From Cryobacterium sp. Y50 (GTDB lineage Bacteria > Actinomycetota > Actinomycetes > Actinomycetales > Microbacteriaceae), in NCBI RefSeq assembly GCF_002929805.1, contig NZ_PJJM01000105.1:1-64000 (forward strand): a stretch of DNA of 64,000 bases, read 5' to 3'. The position numbers and the translations under genes were made by a program. The stretch's first letter is position 1, and each line of letters opens with the position of its first letter. The notes below the pieces were generated by a model that saw only the letters and a program-made list of their open reading frames with translations, was not told the origin of the DNA and made no database searches. Positions 44,144-53,625 of this stretch are shown in pieces.

Positions 44144-45093
44144 TGGCGAAAAGAACCGGTCTTGGTCGCGGTATTGGTGCACTCATTCCGGTACAGGATG
44201 ACGCTTCGGCTCCGCGTCCGGTCGACGTTTTCTTTCCCCGCGCCGTGAACATTGAAGCGGATGCGTCCCCCGTGCTGGTTCCCGTGCCGGGAGCGCGACT
44301 CGCGCACCTCAACCCGCGAGACATCGTTCCCAACCGGGCCCAGCCGCGCACCATCTTCGATGAGGACGACCTCGCCGAACTCGTGCACAGCATTCGTGAA
44401 GTCGGAGTACTGCAGCCCATTGTTGTGCGGCCATTGCCCGATGAACCCGGCAAGTATGAGCTCGTCATGGGTGAACGCCGGTTACGCGCTACCAAAGAGG
44501 TGGGGCTCGACATTATTCCGGCCGTCGTTCGCGACACGGCCGACGTGGACATGCTGCGCGACGCACTGCTGGAAAATCTGCACCGAGCGCAGCTGAATCC
44601 GCTCGAAGAAGCATCCGCTTATCAGCAGTTGCTGGCGGATTTCGGCATCACGCAGGAAGAATTGGCAAGTCGGATCGGTCGCTCGCGTCCGCAGATCACC
44701 AATACTCTGCGCTTGCTTAAACTACCGGAAGGGGTTCAGCTGCGTGTCGCAGCCGGGGTGCTGTCGGCCGGCCACGCTCGAGCGATTCTCTCCGTCGGGG
44801 ACCAGGCCGGTATGCTGCGCCTGGCCGAAAAAATTGTCGAGGAGGACCTATCGGTTCGTGCGGCGGAGGCAGCAGCAGCGGCTAGTCCCAAGAAAGTTCT
44901 TGCGAAGCCGTTGCCTGGACGACGCCAAGGACACCTCGATGAGATCGCTGAACACCTCGGAGACCGGCTTGATACTCGAGTCAAGATCAAGCTGGGCGCA
45001 AGAAAAGGCCAGATCACGGTTGATTTCGCGACAATCGGTGACTTGAACCGTATTCTAACCGTTCTGGGAGAGCCCGGATTCAGCGCGAGCTAG
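44143..45093 (+). CDS. parB: chromosome partition protein ParB (Spo0J)
   Basis: A 316-residue CTPase that binds parS. The N-terminus MAKRTGLGRGIGALIP is typical. The CTP-binding boxes are ARLAHLNPRDIVPNRAQPR and ELVMGERRLRATKEVG. An HTH (TQEELASRIGRSRPQITNTL) and a C-terminal dimerisation part (GHLDEIAEHLGDRLDTRVKI) follow. Cognate parS sites lie upstream, downstream and in dciA. Confidence 0.97.
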   Translation: MAKRTGLGRGIGALIPVQDDASAPRPVDVFFPRAVNIEADASPVLVPVPGARLAHLNPRDIVPNRAQPRTIFDEDDLAELVHSIREVGVLQPIVVRPLPDEPGKYELVMGERRLRATKEVGLDIIPAVVRDTADVDMLRDALLENLHRAQLNPLEEASAYQQLLADFGITQEELASRIGRSRPQITNTLRLLKLPEGVQLRVAAGVLSAGHARAILSVGDQAGMLRLAEKIVEEDLSVRAAEAAAAASPKKVLAKPLPGRRQGHLDEIAEHLGDRLDTRVKIKLGARKGQITVDFATIGDLNRILTVLGEPGFSAS

Positions 45094-45112
45094 GCAGCTT
45101 TTTTCGTCGTAC

Positions 45113-45128
45113 CGTTTCACGTGAAACG
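45113..45128. promoter_or_regulatory. parS site 1 downstream of parB
   Basis: CGTTTCACGTGAAACG contains the 14-base parS core and lies 20 bases after the parB stop. It is the first of four sites in about 530 bases. Confidence 0.85.
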
Positions 45129-45401
45129 TCGACGGATCGGGCCCCCAGCCGATCACAGCAGCTCGGTGCACGGTTGAGGCTGCGCCGGCTTCTGTTCTGG
45201 CTTATTTTGCAGCGGGCTACGCACTTCTCAACTGAGACGTCGAGTGTCTTCCTGGGGATACCGCGAAGAGTGTTCGTAGTCTCCCCAAGAAATCATTGAA
45301 ACTGGCATCCCTCGAATAGCTCGTCGTCATTAGCGCTCGTTGAGCCGAAGTTTGTCCGGCTTTAAATGCGCTCGTATCTGCTGACCTGGACCCGCCGATG
45401 A

Positions 45402-45417
45402 TGTTTCACGTGAAACG
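45402..45417. promoter_or_regulatory. parS site 2 downstream of parB
   Basis: TGTTTCACGTGAAACG matches parS at 15 of 16 positions. It lies in the gene-free stretch 45094-45651, which has no other recognisable content. Confidence 0.85.
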
Positions 45418-45588
45418 AGCCTATTCCCCCCGCCGGAAGGTCCCTTGGCAGTCTCGACGAACCGCCTGTGGCCGGCGCCGCGCGTTGTTACCACGTGTGG
45501 AGCCATACCCTTGTTATTGGTCGGTCTTGTCGAAATCGCCATTGTCTTACTGGGTCCACTGGGGTTATTTGCAAAAGGCGTGCCGCGC

Positions 45589-45604
45589 TGTTTCACGTGA
45601 AACA
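45589..45604. promoter_or_regulatory. parS site 3 downstream of parB
   Basis: TGTTTCACGTGAAACA is a perfect 16-base parS. It is 40 bases from the next copy, about four helical turns, which may help cooperative ParB loading. Confidence 0.95.
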
Positions 45605-45628
45605 GTGCCGGTGGCTTGAGCCTGGTGA

Positions 45629-45644
45629 TGTTTCACGTGAAACA
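45629..45644. promoter_or_regulatory. parS site 4 downstream of parB
   Basis: A second perfect TGTTTCACGTGAAACA, ending 7 bases from the stop codon of the ddl-type gene on the other strand. It closes the parS array. Confidence 0.95.
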
Positions 45645-45651
45645 GGGTTGG

Positions 45652-46608
45652 CTACTGGGCGGTGCGGGCGTGGGTGGCCAGGACGGAGTATGTGGCGCCG
45701 AGGGTCTGGTTGGCGGCCTCGATGGCCTGGGGGACTAGGGATGTCTCGGTGAGTCCGGGGAGTACATTGGCCTCGAGAAACCACGGGGTGCCCGCCGCGT
45801 CGACGATGAGGTCGACGCGGCTCAGGTGGCGCAGACCGAGCAGGATATGAATTGCCACCGCGGTGTCGGATACGACGAGTGAGACCGCGTTTGCGAGGCG
45901 GGCGGGGGTGTAGAAGTCGGTTTCACCGGCGTTGTAGCGCGCTTCGAAGCTGTAGACGCCGTCGACGGGCACGATTTCAACGATGGGCAGTGCGGTCGGG
46001 CCCTCGCCGGAGTCGATCACGGCCACGGTGACCTCGGTGCCGTCAATATACGCCTCAACCAGGGCGGTATCGGCGTAGGTGTAGGCGTCAACCATGGCGC
46101 GTGGCAGGTCAGTGGGCGTGCGCACGATCGTGACGCCCTGTGAGGAGCCACCCTGTGCTGGTTTGACGACCAGGGGTAGGCCGATCGCGCTGACCAAGTG
46201 ATCGAGCACGCTCGTGGCACCGAGGTCGCGAAAGGTCTCGGTCGAGAGTGCTATAGCGGGGGGAGTGGCAAAGCCAGCGCGGAGCACGAGTTCCTTGGCG
46301 GTGGCTTTGTTCCAGGCGAGGGCTGCGGCTGGCCCACGGGAGCCGAGAAACGGAATGCCGGTTGTTTCTAGCAAGGAGAGCAGGGCACCGTCTTCGCCGG
46401 TGGCGCCGTGCAGGGTGGGCCAGATCAAGTCGGGGGATTGGTCCATGAGGGTTGTGAGCAGGTTAGCGCCGGGGTCCAGCACGGTGACTATGTGACCTTC
46501 GTTAGTTAGGGCATCCGCTACCCGCCGCCCGGAGCGGAGTGAAACGTCGCGCTCGTGCGAGATGCCGCCGGCTAGGACGGTAATGTTTAGGGGGGTGAAT
46601 TCGCTCAT
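45652..46608 (-). CDS. ddl: D-alanine--D-alanine ligase family protein
   Basis: A 318-residue ATP-grasp ligase. Motifs are VLAGGISHERDVSLRSG at the N-terminus, HGATGEDGALLSLLETTGIP, VVKPAQGGSSQGVTIV and the metal-binding EANVLPGLTETSL. It would make D-Ala-D-Ala for peptidoglycan. It is a little shorter than many Ddl enzymes (350 residues), and the site near parB is where Microbacteriaceae often carry this copy. Another ddl elsewhere in the genome is likely. Confidence 0.88.
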   Translation of the reverse strand: MSEFTPLNITVLAGGISHERDVSLRSGRRVADALTNEGHIVTVLDPGANLLTTLMDQSPDLIWPTLHGATGEDGALLSLLETTGIPFLGSRGPAAALAWNKATAKELVLRAGFATPPAIALSTETFRDLGATSVLDHLVSAIGLPLVVKPAQGGSSQGVTIVRTPTDLPRAMVDAYTYADTALVEAYIDGTEVTVAVIDSGEGPTALPIVEIVPVDGVYSFEARYNAGETDFYTPARLANAVSLVVSDTAVAIHILLGLRHLSRVDLIVDAAGTPWFLEANVLPGLTETSLVPQAIEAANQTLGATYSVLATHARTAQ

Positions 46609-46650
46609 GATCAGGACTTTTCCTAGCTGAGTGTGGGTGGGGTGGCGAAT

Positions 46651-48015
46651 TTAGGAGATGTTTGCCGGCGGGCCTGCGAAGCGCTGGTTCTTAGCTCCGG
46701 GCCGATCGGGTACTGCGCTGAGCGCGCCCGTTCCGGCGAAAGTATCGAGTAGGTCGAGCTCGCCGCGAATCACGGTGGCTAGACGACGGATGCCCACCCG
46801 AATGTTGTCCGGCGTGGGATAACAAAATGCGAGCCGCATGTTCTGGCGACCTTGACCGTTGCCATAGAAGGCTGTTCCGGGCGTGTAGGCCACGAGCTCC
46901 TTCACAGCGCGGGGCAGCATGGCTTTCGAATCAAGCTGTTCGGGCAGGGTAACCCAGACGTAGAAGCCGCCGGTGGGGTCGGTCCAGGTGAGGTCGGGGA
47001 GGTACTCGTCGAGCGCCGCGAGCATGGCGTTCTTGCGCTCGTGGTAAACGCCGCGGAAGGTGTTGATCTGGCCCTTCCAATCGGCCGTCGAGAGGTACTC
47101 AGAGATGACCATCTGCGTGAAGGAGCTGGGAGAGAGAACGGCGGCCTCGTTGGCGAGCACAAGTTTTTCGCGGATGGCGTGTGGAGCCAGCGCCCAGCCG
47201 ACCCGAAAGCCGGGGGCGAGGGTTTTCGAGAAGGTACCCAGGTAGACGACGCCGTCGCGTTCGAGTGAGCGGATCGCATCCGGTGCCGGCTGGTCGAAAT
47301 AGAGCAGGCCGTATGGATTGTCCTCGAGGACCAGGATGTTGTTCGTCCGGCAAATCTCCAGAATCTCCAGGCGGCGCTCCCAACTGAGGGTGACTCCGGC
47401 TGGATTATGAAAGCTCGGGATCGTGTAGAGAAACTTGATCGTGCGCCCGGCCGCCTTGAGGGCCGCGATGTGTTCGATCAGCGCGGCCGGGATGAGGCCA
47501 TTTTCGTCCATCGGAACGTGGTCGACCTCGGCCTGGTAAGACTTGAAGATCACCATGGCGGTGACGTAGCTCGGCCCCTCGGAGATGACGACATCGCCGG
47601 GGTCGAGAAACAGTTTACTGACCAGTTCGAGGGCGTGCTGAGAGCCTGTAGTCACGACGATATCATCGGCGTTGGCCTTGATTCCTTCGAGCGCCATGAC
47701 GTCGAGAATCTGCTCGCGCAACAGGGGAACCCCCTGGCCAGAGCCATATTGCAGGGCTGTTGCACCCTTCTGGCGCATGACCCGGTCCATGGCATTGATG
47801 ACGAGTTCCTCGGGCAGTGCTGCAACGTACGGCATGCCGCCGGCCAGTGACACCACCTCGGGGCGCGAGGCTACGGCGAAAAGGGCACGCACCTCGGAGG
47901 CCTTCAAGCCTGCGGCTCGTTCGGCGTAGTGGTGGTACCACGGGTCGAGGTTGTTTCCGGCCTGTACAGTACTCGACTGCACAGCGCTGACGTCAGTGGA
48001 ACCCTGATTTGTCAC
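46651..48015 (-). CDS. PLP-dependent aminotransferase (class I/II, 2-aminoadipate type)
   Basis: A 454-residue fold-type I enzyme. It shows EVRALFAVASRPEVVSLAGG, LQYGSGQGVPLLREQI, VTTGSQHALELVSKLFLDPG and the PLP lysine in LGTFSKTLAPGFRVGW, plus the phosphate-binding Arg near MRLAFCYPTPD. It resembles 2-aminoadipate or MocR-like aminotransferases without the DNA-binding part. Substrate is uncertain. The gene lies between the ddl gene and trxA on the same strand. Confidence 0.9.
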   Translation of the reverse strand: MTNQGSTDVSAVQSSTVQAGNNLDPWYHHYAERAAGLKASEVRALFAVASRPEVVSLAGGMPYVAALPEELVINAMDRVMRQKGATALQYGSGQGVPLLREQILDVMALEGIKANADDIVVTTGSQHALELVSKLFLDPGDVVISEGPSYVTAMVIFKSYQAEVDHVPMDENGLIPAALIEHIAALKAAGRTIKFLYTIPSFHNPAGVTLSWERRLEILEICRTNNILVLEDNPYGLLYFDQPAPDAIRSLERDGVVYLGTFSKTLAPGFRVGWALAPHAIREKLVLANEAAVLSPSSFTQMVISEYLSTADWKGQINTFRGVYHERKNAMLAALDEYLPDLTWTDPTGGFYVWVTLPEQLDSKAMLPRAVKELVAYTPGTAFYGNGQGRQNMRLAFCYPTPDNIRVGIRRLATVIRGELDLLDTFAGTGALSAVPDRPGAKNQRFAGPPANIS

Positions 48016-48064
48016 GTCACATCCGTTCTGCTGTTCACTTCATCGTATGGGGTGGCGCCGGGCA

Positions 48065-48097
48065 GAAAAAAACCCGCCCGGTGGAAGCCGGGCGGGT
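48065..48097 (-). terminator. intrinsic terminator of trxA
   Basis: On the minus strand ACCCGCCCGG and CCGGGCGGGT form a perfect 10-bp stem with a 6-base loop followed by seven T residues. It lies 20 bases after the trxA stop. Confidence 0.93.
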
Positions 48098-48117
48098 CGG
48101 GTGGTGCGGTGGATCAG

Positions 48118-48441
48118 TTATACGAGGTACGCGGCCAGGTCCTTCTCCAGCTGCGGCTTCGGCTTGGCGCCGATGACGGTCTTGACGACCTCGCCCTTCT
48201 GGAAGACCTTCATCGCGGGGATAGAGGTGATCTGGTACTTGGCGGCGAGGGCCGGGTGCTCGTCAACGTTGAGCTTGACGATGTCGATCTTGTCCGAGTT
48301 CTCGGCTGCGATCTGGTCGAGGATCGGGCTGACGGCGCGGCAGGGGCCACACCACTCTGCCCAGAAATCCACCAGCACGGTCTTCTCGTTGTTGATGACT
48401 TCCTGGTCGAAGTTAGCCTCAGTTACGGCGCGTGCAGTCAT
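48118..48441 (-). CDS. trxA: thioredoxin
   Basis: A 107-residue thioredoxin from ATG 48441 with an AAGGAG site upstream. The redox motif is WAEWCGPCRAVSPI and the cis-Pro segment is ITSIPAMKVFQKG. It is reduced by TrxB, encoded 22 bases upstream on the same strand. Confidence 0.97.
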   Translation of the reverse strand: MTARAVTEANFDQEVINNEKTVLVDFWAEWCGPCRAVSPILDQIAAENSDKIDIVKLNVDEHPALAAKYQITSIPAMKVFQKGEVVKTVIGAKPKPQLEKDLAAYLV

Positions 48442-48463
48442 GTGTATCTCCTTCTTGAGTAAT

Positions 48464-49426
48464 TTAAACGAGTTCGGGCTCGCTGGCCGAGGCCAGCAGG
48501 TTCTGGGGAAGTGTGCTGAGGTAGTGCTCGGCGTCGAGAGCGGCCGCGCAGCCGGAACCGGCCGCGGTGATGGCCTGCCGGTAGCTGGAGTCGATGACAT
48601 CACCGGCCGCGAACACTCCGGGCTGGCTGGTCAATGATGACCGGCCGGCGACGGCGATGGTTCCCTCGGGAGTGAGATCGAGCTGCTTGTGCACGAGGTG
48701 CGTGCGGGGGTCGTTGCCGATCGCCACGAACACGCCGCCTACTGGGAGGCTGGTCTCGGTGCCGGAGACAGTATCGCGCAGAGTCAGGCCATCGACGGCG
48801 TCCACCCCCGTGATGCCGACGACTTCGGAGTTCCAGATGAACTCGATCTTGTCGTTGGCGAAGGCGCGCTCCTGCATGATTTTGGAGGCGCGCAACTCAC
48901 CCTTGCGGTGGATGACGTGCACCTTGGAAGCGAACCGGGTGAGAAACGTTGCTTCTTCCATGGCCGAGTCCCCGCCGCCGATGACGGCGATTTCTTTACC
49001 CTTAAAGAAGAAGCCGTCACAGGTGGCACACCAGGAGACGCCGCGGCCGGACAAACGCTCTTCGTCGCTGAGGCCGAGCTTGCGGTAGGCGGAACCAGTG
49101 GCGAAAATGACCGTGAGGGCCTGTTCAACATCGCCATTGCCGAGGGCGACCGTCTTGATCGGCCCAGACAAGTCGACCGAGTCGACGTCGTCGTAGACCA
49201 CCTCGGTGCCGAATCGTTCGGCCTGTTCCTGCATCTTGGTCATCAAGTCGGGGCCCTGCACGCCCTCCGGGAAACCCGGGAAGTTTTCAACATCGGTCGT
49301 GTTCATCAATTCGCCGCCGGCCTCAACCGAACTGGCGATCAGAAGCGGTTTGAGGTTGGCTCTGGCGGCATAAATCGCCGCGGTGTAACCGGCCGGTCCT
49401 GAACCGATAATGATGATCTGACGCAC
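48464..49426 (-). CDS. trxB: thioredoxin-disulfide reductase
   Basis: A 320-residue FAD/NADPH enzyme. The start is GTG 49426, with AAGGAG 7 bases upstream; GTG 49432 is too close to it. FAD motif IIGSGPAGYTAAIYAARANL, redox CxxC in SWCATCDGFFF (about 136-139), NADPH motif IGGGDSAMEEATFL and C-terminal VFAAGDVIDSSYRQA are all present. It forms a unit with trxA. Confidence 0.97.
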   Translation of the reverse strand: MRQIIIIGSGPAGYTAAIYAARANLKPLLIASSVEAGGELMNTTDVENFPGFPEGVQGPDLMTKMQEQAERFGTEVVYDDVDSVDLSGPIKTVALGNGDVEQALTVIFATGSAYRKLGLSDEERLSGRGVSWCATCDGFFFKGKEIAVIGGGDSAMEEATFLTRFASKVHVIHRKGELRASKIMQERAFANDKIEFIWNSEVVGITGVDAVDGLTLRDTVSGTETSLPVGGVFVAIGNDPRTHLVHKQLDLTPEGTIAVAGRSSLTSQPGVFAAGDVIDSSYRQAITAAGSGCAAALDAEHYLSTLPQNLLASASEPELV

Positions 49427-49606
49427 GCGCACGCTCCTTGAAGTGGTGGGGAGACGGACAATATCCCGCCTTACGTTCCGATACAACACATCCTAATCGG
49501 ATGCTATTCCATGCTCTCCCAGCTTGTGAGGCGGTGTTCAGCTGGCGGAAGACTATCTTGAAGCGCTCACGGGAGCGCTGAGCTGCTCGTCAGGTTCGAA
49601 GTACTT

Positions 49607-51235
49607 TTACCGGCCCAGGCGTCTCTGCAGGGGCGCGAGAAAGGCCGTCAGCTCGGCACTGCGCATGACCAGGAGCAGACCGAAGTACGCCGCGGCCATG
49701 ACGACCCCGATCAGGAGCATGGAGAGGATGGCGCTCAGTCGGGACGCGACGGCAAAACCGTCCCCGACGTTTCCGCCGAGAATGAACAACAACGTGATTC
49801 CCAGGCCGACCGGAATGATCACTGCGGTGAGATACTTCACGAGGCTGCGCACGATGCGGCGGCCATCGATCCCGCCGAGGCGTCGGCGCAGCAGCGCGGC
49901 GGCCAGCAGGCACTGGAGCGCGCCGGAGATGGTGATGACCAGGGCGATTCCGACCGCGATCCACTCCACCGGCAGTTGAGCGCAGCCCATGACCCCGAGC
50001 ACGGTCAGCACGACCTGAAACAGGGTGAAGAAGAACGGCGTGCGGGTATCTCCGAGGGCGTAGAAGGTACGTTGCAGCACGAACAGGATGCAGAAGGCGA
50101 TCAGTCCGAGAATGAAGGCGATGATGACGTTTCCGATGCCTTGGATCTGCTCGAACGGTGCCACGAATACCGCGGCGAACGGATACGCGCACACGGCGAT
50201 CACGGCCGCCGCGAGCACGATGATCAGGGTGGTGCCGCGGATCGCGGAGGAGGCATCCGCTCGCACCAGATCAAACTTTTCCAACGCAGCATGCTCGCTC
50301 ATGCGGGTGAAATAGGCGGTGGCCACCGAGACGGTGATGACCGAGTGTGGCAGCATGAAGATGAGCCAGGCGGTGGCGAGCACCGCGATGGACGCTTTGC
50401 CGGTGGCGAGCGACACGACCTGTGTCTCGACAATGCCGGCGATGGTCGTCAGGATAAGCATGCCGAAGGTCCAGGTCGCCATTTTGCCGGCCGCTCCGAG
50501 GCCCACACCGCGAAAGTGAAAGTCGGGGTGAAAGCGCAGGCCGATGCGTTTCCAGAAGTAGAACAACACCACGGCCTGCACGATGACGCCGAGGGTGGCG
50601 CTGCCGGCCAGGACTGCGATCATGGCCGGGGTGAATTCATCGGCTGCCCGGTCGCCGGTGGCATCGGCACCGTACATGGCGCCGAACACCAGCAGACCGG
50701 CGATCGCCACTACGTTGTTGAGCACCGGAACCCAGGTGAACGGTCCGAACATTTTGCGCGCGTTGAGTACCTCCCCGAGCAACGTGTACAGACCGTAGAA
50801 GAACATTTGCGGCAGGCACCAGTAGGCGAACGCGATGGCGAGGTTTTTTTGGTCGGCTGGCAGGTTGATGCCGATGAATCCGGTGATGGCCGGCGCGAAC
50901 AGCGTGCCGAGGATCGTTGTCACCGCGAGAATCGACAGGGCGAGGGTGAGGAGCTTGTTGATGTAGGCGGTGCCGCCGTCGAGGTGCTGGCTGGCGCGCA
51001 CGATCTGCGGCACCAGAACGGCCGTGAGGATTCCACCGGCGACGATGACGTAGACGGTGTTGGGCAGCTGATTGGCCAGCGCGAACGCGTCAGCGCTGTC
51101 GCCGAGCTGGCCGATCATTCCGGCCAGCACGATGAGCTTGATGAAGCCAAGAATGCGCGACACGATCGTGCCGGAGGCCAGGAAGGCGCTGGCCCGGCCG
51201 ATGCTGCCGCCCGTGCTGGTCGGGGTCTCAGACAT
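49607..51235 (-). CDS. murJ: lipid II flippase MurJ (MviN)
   Basis: A 542-residue MATE-like membrane protein with about 14 helices. Motifs are ASGTIVSRILGFIKLIVLAG at the N-terminus, ANQLPNTVYVIVAGGILTA, and the family pattern TVSVATAYFTRMSEHAALEKF. It flips lipid II for wall synthesis. It lacks the long kinase-like cytoplasmic extension found in mycobacterial MviN. The start overlaps the stop of the DUF6049 gene by 8 bases. Confidence 0.93.
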   Translation of the reverse strand: MSETPTSTGGSIGRASAFLASGTIVSRILGFIKLIVLAGMIGQLGDSADAFALANQLPNTVYVIVAGGILTAVLVPQIVRASQHLDGGTAYINKLLTLALSILAVTTILGTLFAPAITGFIGINLPADQKNLAIAFAYWCLPQMFFYGLYTLLGEVLNARKMFGPFTWVPVLNNVVAIAGLLVFGAMYGADATGDRAADEFTPAMIAVLAGSATLGVIVQAVVLFYFWKRIGLRFHPDFHFRGVGLGAAGKMATWTFGMLILTTIAGIVETQVVSLATGKASIAVLATAWLIFMLPHSVITVSVATAYFTRMSEHAALEKFDLVRADASSAIRGTTLIIVLAAAVIAVCAYPFAAVFVAPFEQIQGIGNVIIAFILGLIAFCILFVLQRTFYALGDTRTPFFFTLFQVVLTVLGVMGCAQLPVEWIAVGIALVITISGALQCLLAAALLRRRLGGIDGRRIVRSLVKYLTAVIIPVGLGITLLFILGGNVGDGFAVASRLSAILSMLLIGVVMAAAYFGLLLVMRSAELTAFLAPLQRRLGR

Positions 51236-53546
51236 CGGGGGTCACCGTCAGCCTCACGGTGTTTTCACCAGCGGATGCCGCAGTATTCGACTCAGTGAAG
51301 CGTTCCCGACGACGGCTGATGATATTGCGCCAAATGCCGAATCCGAAGAAACCCACGACCAGAATCGCAAAAATGCTCGCGCCGACGCCTTCCCAGTCGG
51401 CGCGCACGCTGACGTCGATGGGAGCGGGCTGGCCGAGGGGGGTACCGTTCAGGGTGAACAGGGTGACCCGAAGAATGACGTCACCGTTTCCGACGGCAGC
51501 GCTTAGCGGCACAGACACCGCCTGCGCGGAGTTGGGCTGGATGATCGTCTCGAGTGTGTCCCCCACGACGAGGCGCCCATTCGACGGTACGACCTCGGTG
51601 CGCACGGTCACGGCCTGATCCAGGGCGTTGTTGAGGGTGATGCGGAGGTCGACCTGGCTGCCGACGACGATGATCGGTCCGCGCGTAGTCACGGTGACGG
51701 CATGCATGAGGTCGAAGGATGACGCCAGACTCGCCGCCACGTGGTCAGCCCAGGCCGATGACTGCGCGGTCCACGAGGTATCCAGCAGTGCGAGCAAGTC
51801 GAGGCGCAGGGGCGCTGTCACCACGACCGGATCGGCCAGGATCGTGGCAAAATCAGCGACAGCGGCCTCACGATCGAGCAGGGAACGGGCTAGCGTGACC
51901 CGGGCGGGGTCGATGGCCTCGTCCTGGAACGTCACGGTGGTGGCCGGCGTGGACTCCTGCGCGGCCGCCAGGGAGACGGCATTCGCCCAGGAAAAACCAG
52001 CCAGAGCGGCCATGGTTTGCCCGACCCGATTGGCGGAGGTCGGACCGCCGCGTTCAAACGTGGTCAACAGCGTGCGCGCCGAGTTCGGGTTCTCGGCCGA
52101 AACGATTGCCAGCAGCGAGGCGGCTTCTGACACGCTGACCCGCCAGTCATGGTCGGTCGCGGCATCGGCGGCAGCACGAATGGCCGAGGACAGCGCGCTG
52201 TCGCTGACCAGGCCGAGCCCGGTGGGGAGGGTAACCGCGGCGTTCGGGGTGAAGCCGTCAGACTGTTTTACGTTGCCGCTGGAGAGAATGGTGGTGGTCA
52301 GCCCACTCGCGGCGAACACGTCGAGGTCGGTGCTGGCGACCTGGCCGGCGATGGGCCAGCCGATAGTTGTGCTGGAATAGTTCCAAGCCAGCAGGTCACT
52401 GGTTGTGGGAATGACCGTCTCGCCCGGCGTCACCGTCGGGCCGGGCGTCGGAGTCGGTGACGGCGTGGTCTGAGTAGATGTGCGGGAGATGACGCTCGGC
52501 ACATCGGTGGTTGTCTCGGGAACGGGAGTGTTCGAGGGGACGACGAACAGACTCGGATCGATGGCCTGCGCGAAGGACGTTGGCGCGAGCAGGGCGGACG
52601 CACCGGTCTGGGCCTGCAGGGAGATATCGGCATCGGCATAGCTAAGAGGGAAGATGTCGTTGCTCGCCGTGGCAAGGCGATCGAGCCAGGCCACGGCGGA
52701 GGCGGGAGCGGCGGTGCCCAGAACTCGAATGGACGCGATGATCTGCGGGTCGATGGCGATCGCCATCGTGGGCAGGTCGATCACCGAATCAAGCTGGCGT
52801 GAGAGCAAGCCGACCGAGCTCGTATAAGACTCGAGCGCCTTGGCTGTAATCAGGCCGGTCGCGCTCTCCGGGGTTGTGATCGGCATGATCGATGCCAGCC
52901 CGACCGGGGTGGTGGCGCTCCCGGGGGACCAGACGAATGTTCCCCGGCCCTCGGCGCGAACGACATCATCGACGGTGAGAATGGCCGCAACTCCGCGCGC
53001 TCCCCAGGCGTTCTGGTCGGTCAAGCCGACGGACGCAGCGGGAACGGTGATTGACAGGTTCGTGTTCGCACCGGCCGCAATAGCTTGTGTAGTCGGTACG
53101 CTCAGCATCTGATCGCCCGAATTGGCGTCAGCGTCAGGGCGCAGCCAGGACTCGAGGGCCGCTCGGGTTGTGAGGGCGAGATCGGCGAGATACACATCGA
53201 CCCGGCCGATCGGAATCGCCGCGTCGGTATTGTTCTGCACGGCAACCGTCAGGAGCAGATCCTGGCCGGGCGATAGCTCGGAGGAATTCGTGCCGGAGAC
53301 GGTGATCCCGACTGAATCAGCCGAGGTTATGGCGGTGCCGACAGCAGTCTGTGGGGCCTGGGCCAAGGCTGCAGAGAGCCCCGCGACCGGCGTGAGAATC
53401 AGCGCAGCCAGAGTGAGGACGCCCGCCACTAACCCCGCCGTCGGCCGCAAGCGCCCTGCCCTGCTGGTGCGCTGGGCCGAACGCACGGCAGTGCGTGCGG
53501 CAGCCGGGAGCGCGGGCCGATGCGCGGAATCTGACTCGGCGACCAT
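51228..53546 (-). CDS. DUF6049 family secreted/membrane protein
   Basis: A 772-residue envelope protein. A signal-anchor at about 33-64 (AGLVAGVLTLAALILTPVAG) leads to a large extracellular part with immunoglobulin-like segments (VTVSGTNSSELSPGQDLLLT) and a Thr/Pro-rich linker at about 340-375. One C-terminal transmembrane helix (GASIFAILVVGFFGFGIW) is followed by a basic tail. The family is always next to murJ in actinobacteria and is linked to peptidoglycan traffic; role unknown. Coupled to murJ. Confidence 0.88.
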   Translation of the reverse strand: MVAESDSAHRPALPAAARTAVRSAQRTSRAGRLRPTAGLVAGVLTLAALILTPVAGLSAALAQAPQTAVGTAITSADSVGITVSGTNSSELSPGQDLLLTVAVQNNTDAAIPIGRVDVYLADLALTTRAALESWLRPDADANSGDQMLSVPTTQAIAAGANTNLSITVPAASVGLTDQNAWGARGVAAILTVDDVVRAEGRGTFVWSPGSATTPVGLASIMPITTPESATGLITAKALESYTSSVGLLSRQLDSVIDLPTMAIAIDPQIIASIRVLGTAAPASAVAWLDRLATASNDIFPLSYADADISLQAQTGASALLAPTSFAQAIDPSLFVVPSNTPVPETTTDVPSVISRTSTQTTPSPTPTPGPTVTPGETVIPTTSDLLAWNYSSTTIGWPIAGQVASTDLDVFAASGLTTTILSSGNVKQSDGFTPNAAVTLPTGLGLVSDSALSSAIRAAADAATDHDWRVSVSEAASLLAIVSAENPNSARTLLTTFERGGPTSANRVGQTMAALAGFSWANAVSLAAAQESTPATTVTFQDEAIDPARVTLARSLLDREAAVADFATILADPVVVTAPLRLDLLALLDTSWTAQSSAWADHVAASLASSFDLMHAVTVTTRGPIIVVGSQVDLRITLNNALDQAVTVRTEVVPSNGRLVVGDTLETIIQPNSAQAVSVPLSAAVGNGDVILRVTLFTLNGTPLGQPAPIDVSVRADWEGVGASIFAILVVGFFGFGIWRNIISRRRERFTESNTAASAGENTVRLTVTPDV

Positions 53547-53625
53547 AGGGGGATTCTACGGCGTGCCAGCCGGAAGCCACCTGCACCGAGTCTGCGCGCC
53601 GTGCTCTGACAACTAATATGGATAT

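Noticed and set aside
45330-45596. 88-codon minus-strand open frame in the parS region
   Set aside because: It is built around the parS words (VSRETS is the translation of the site) and has no ribosome site or relatives.
49976-51298. 440-codon plus-strand open frame opposite murJ
   Set aside because: The translation is His/Glu/Gly-rich in the pattern expected of an antisense frame of a membrane protein; no start signal or homology.
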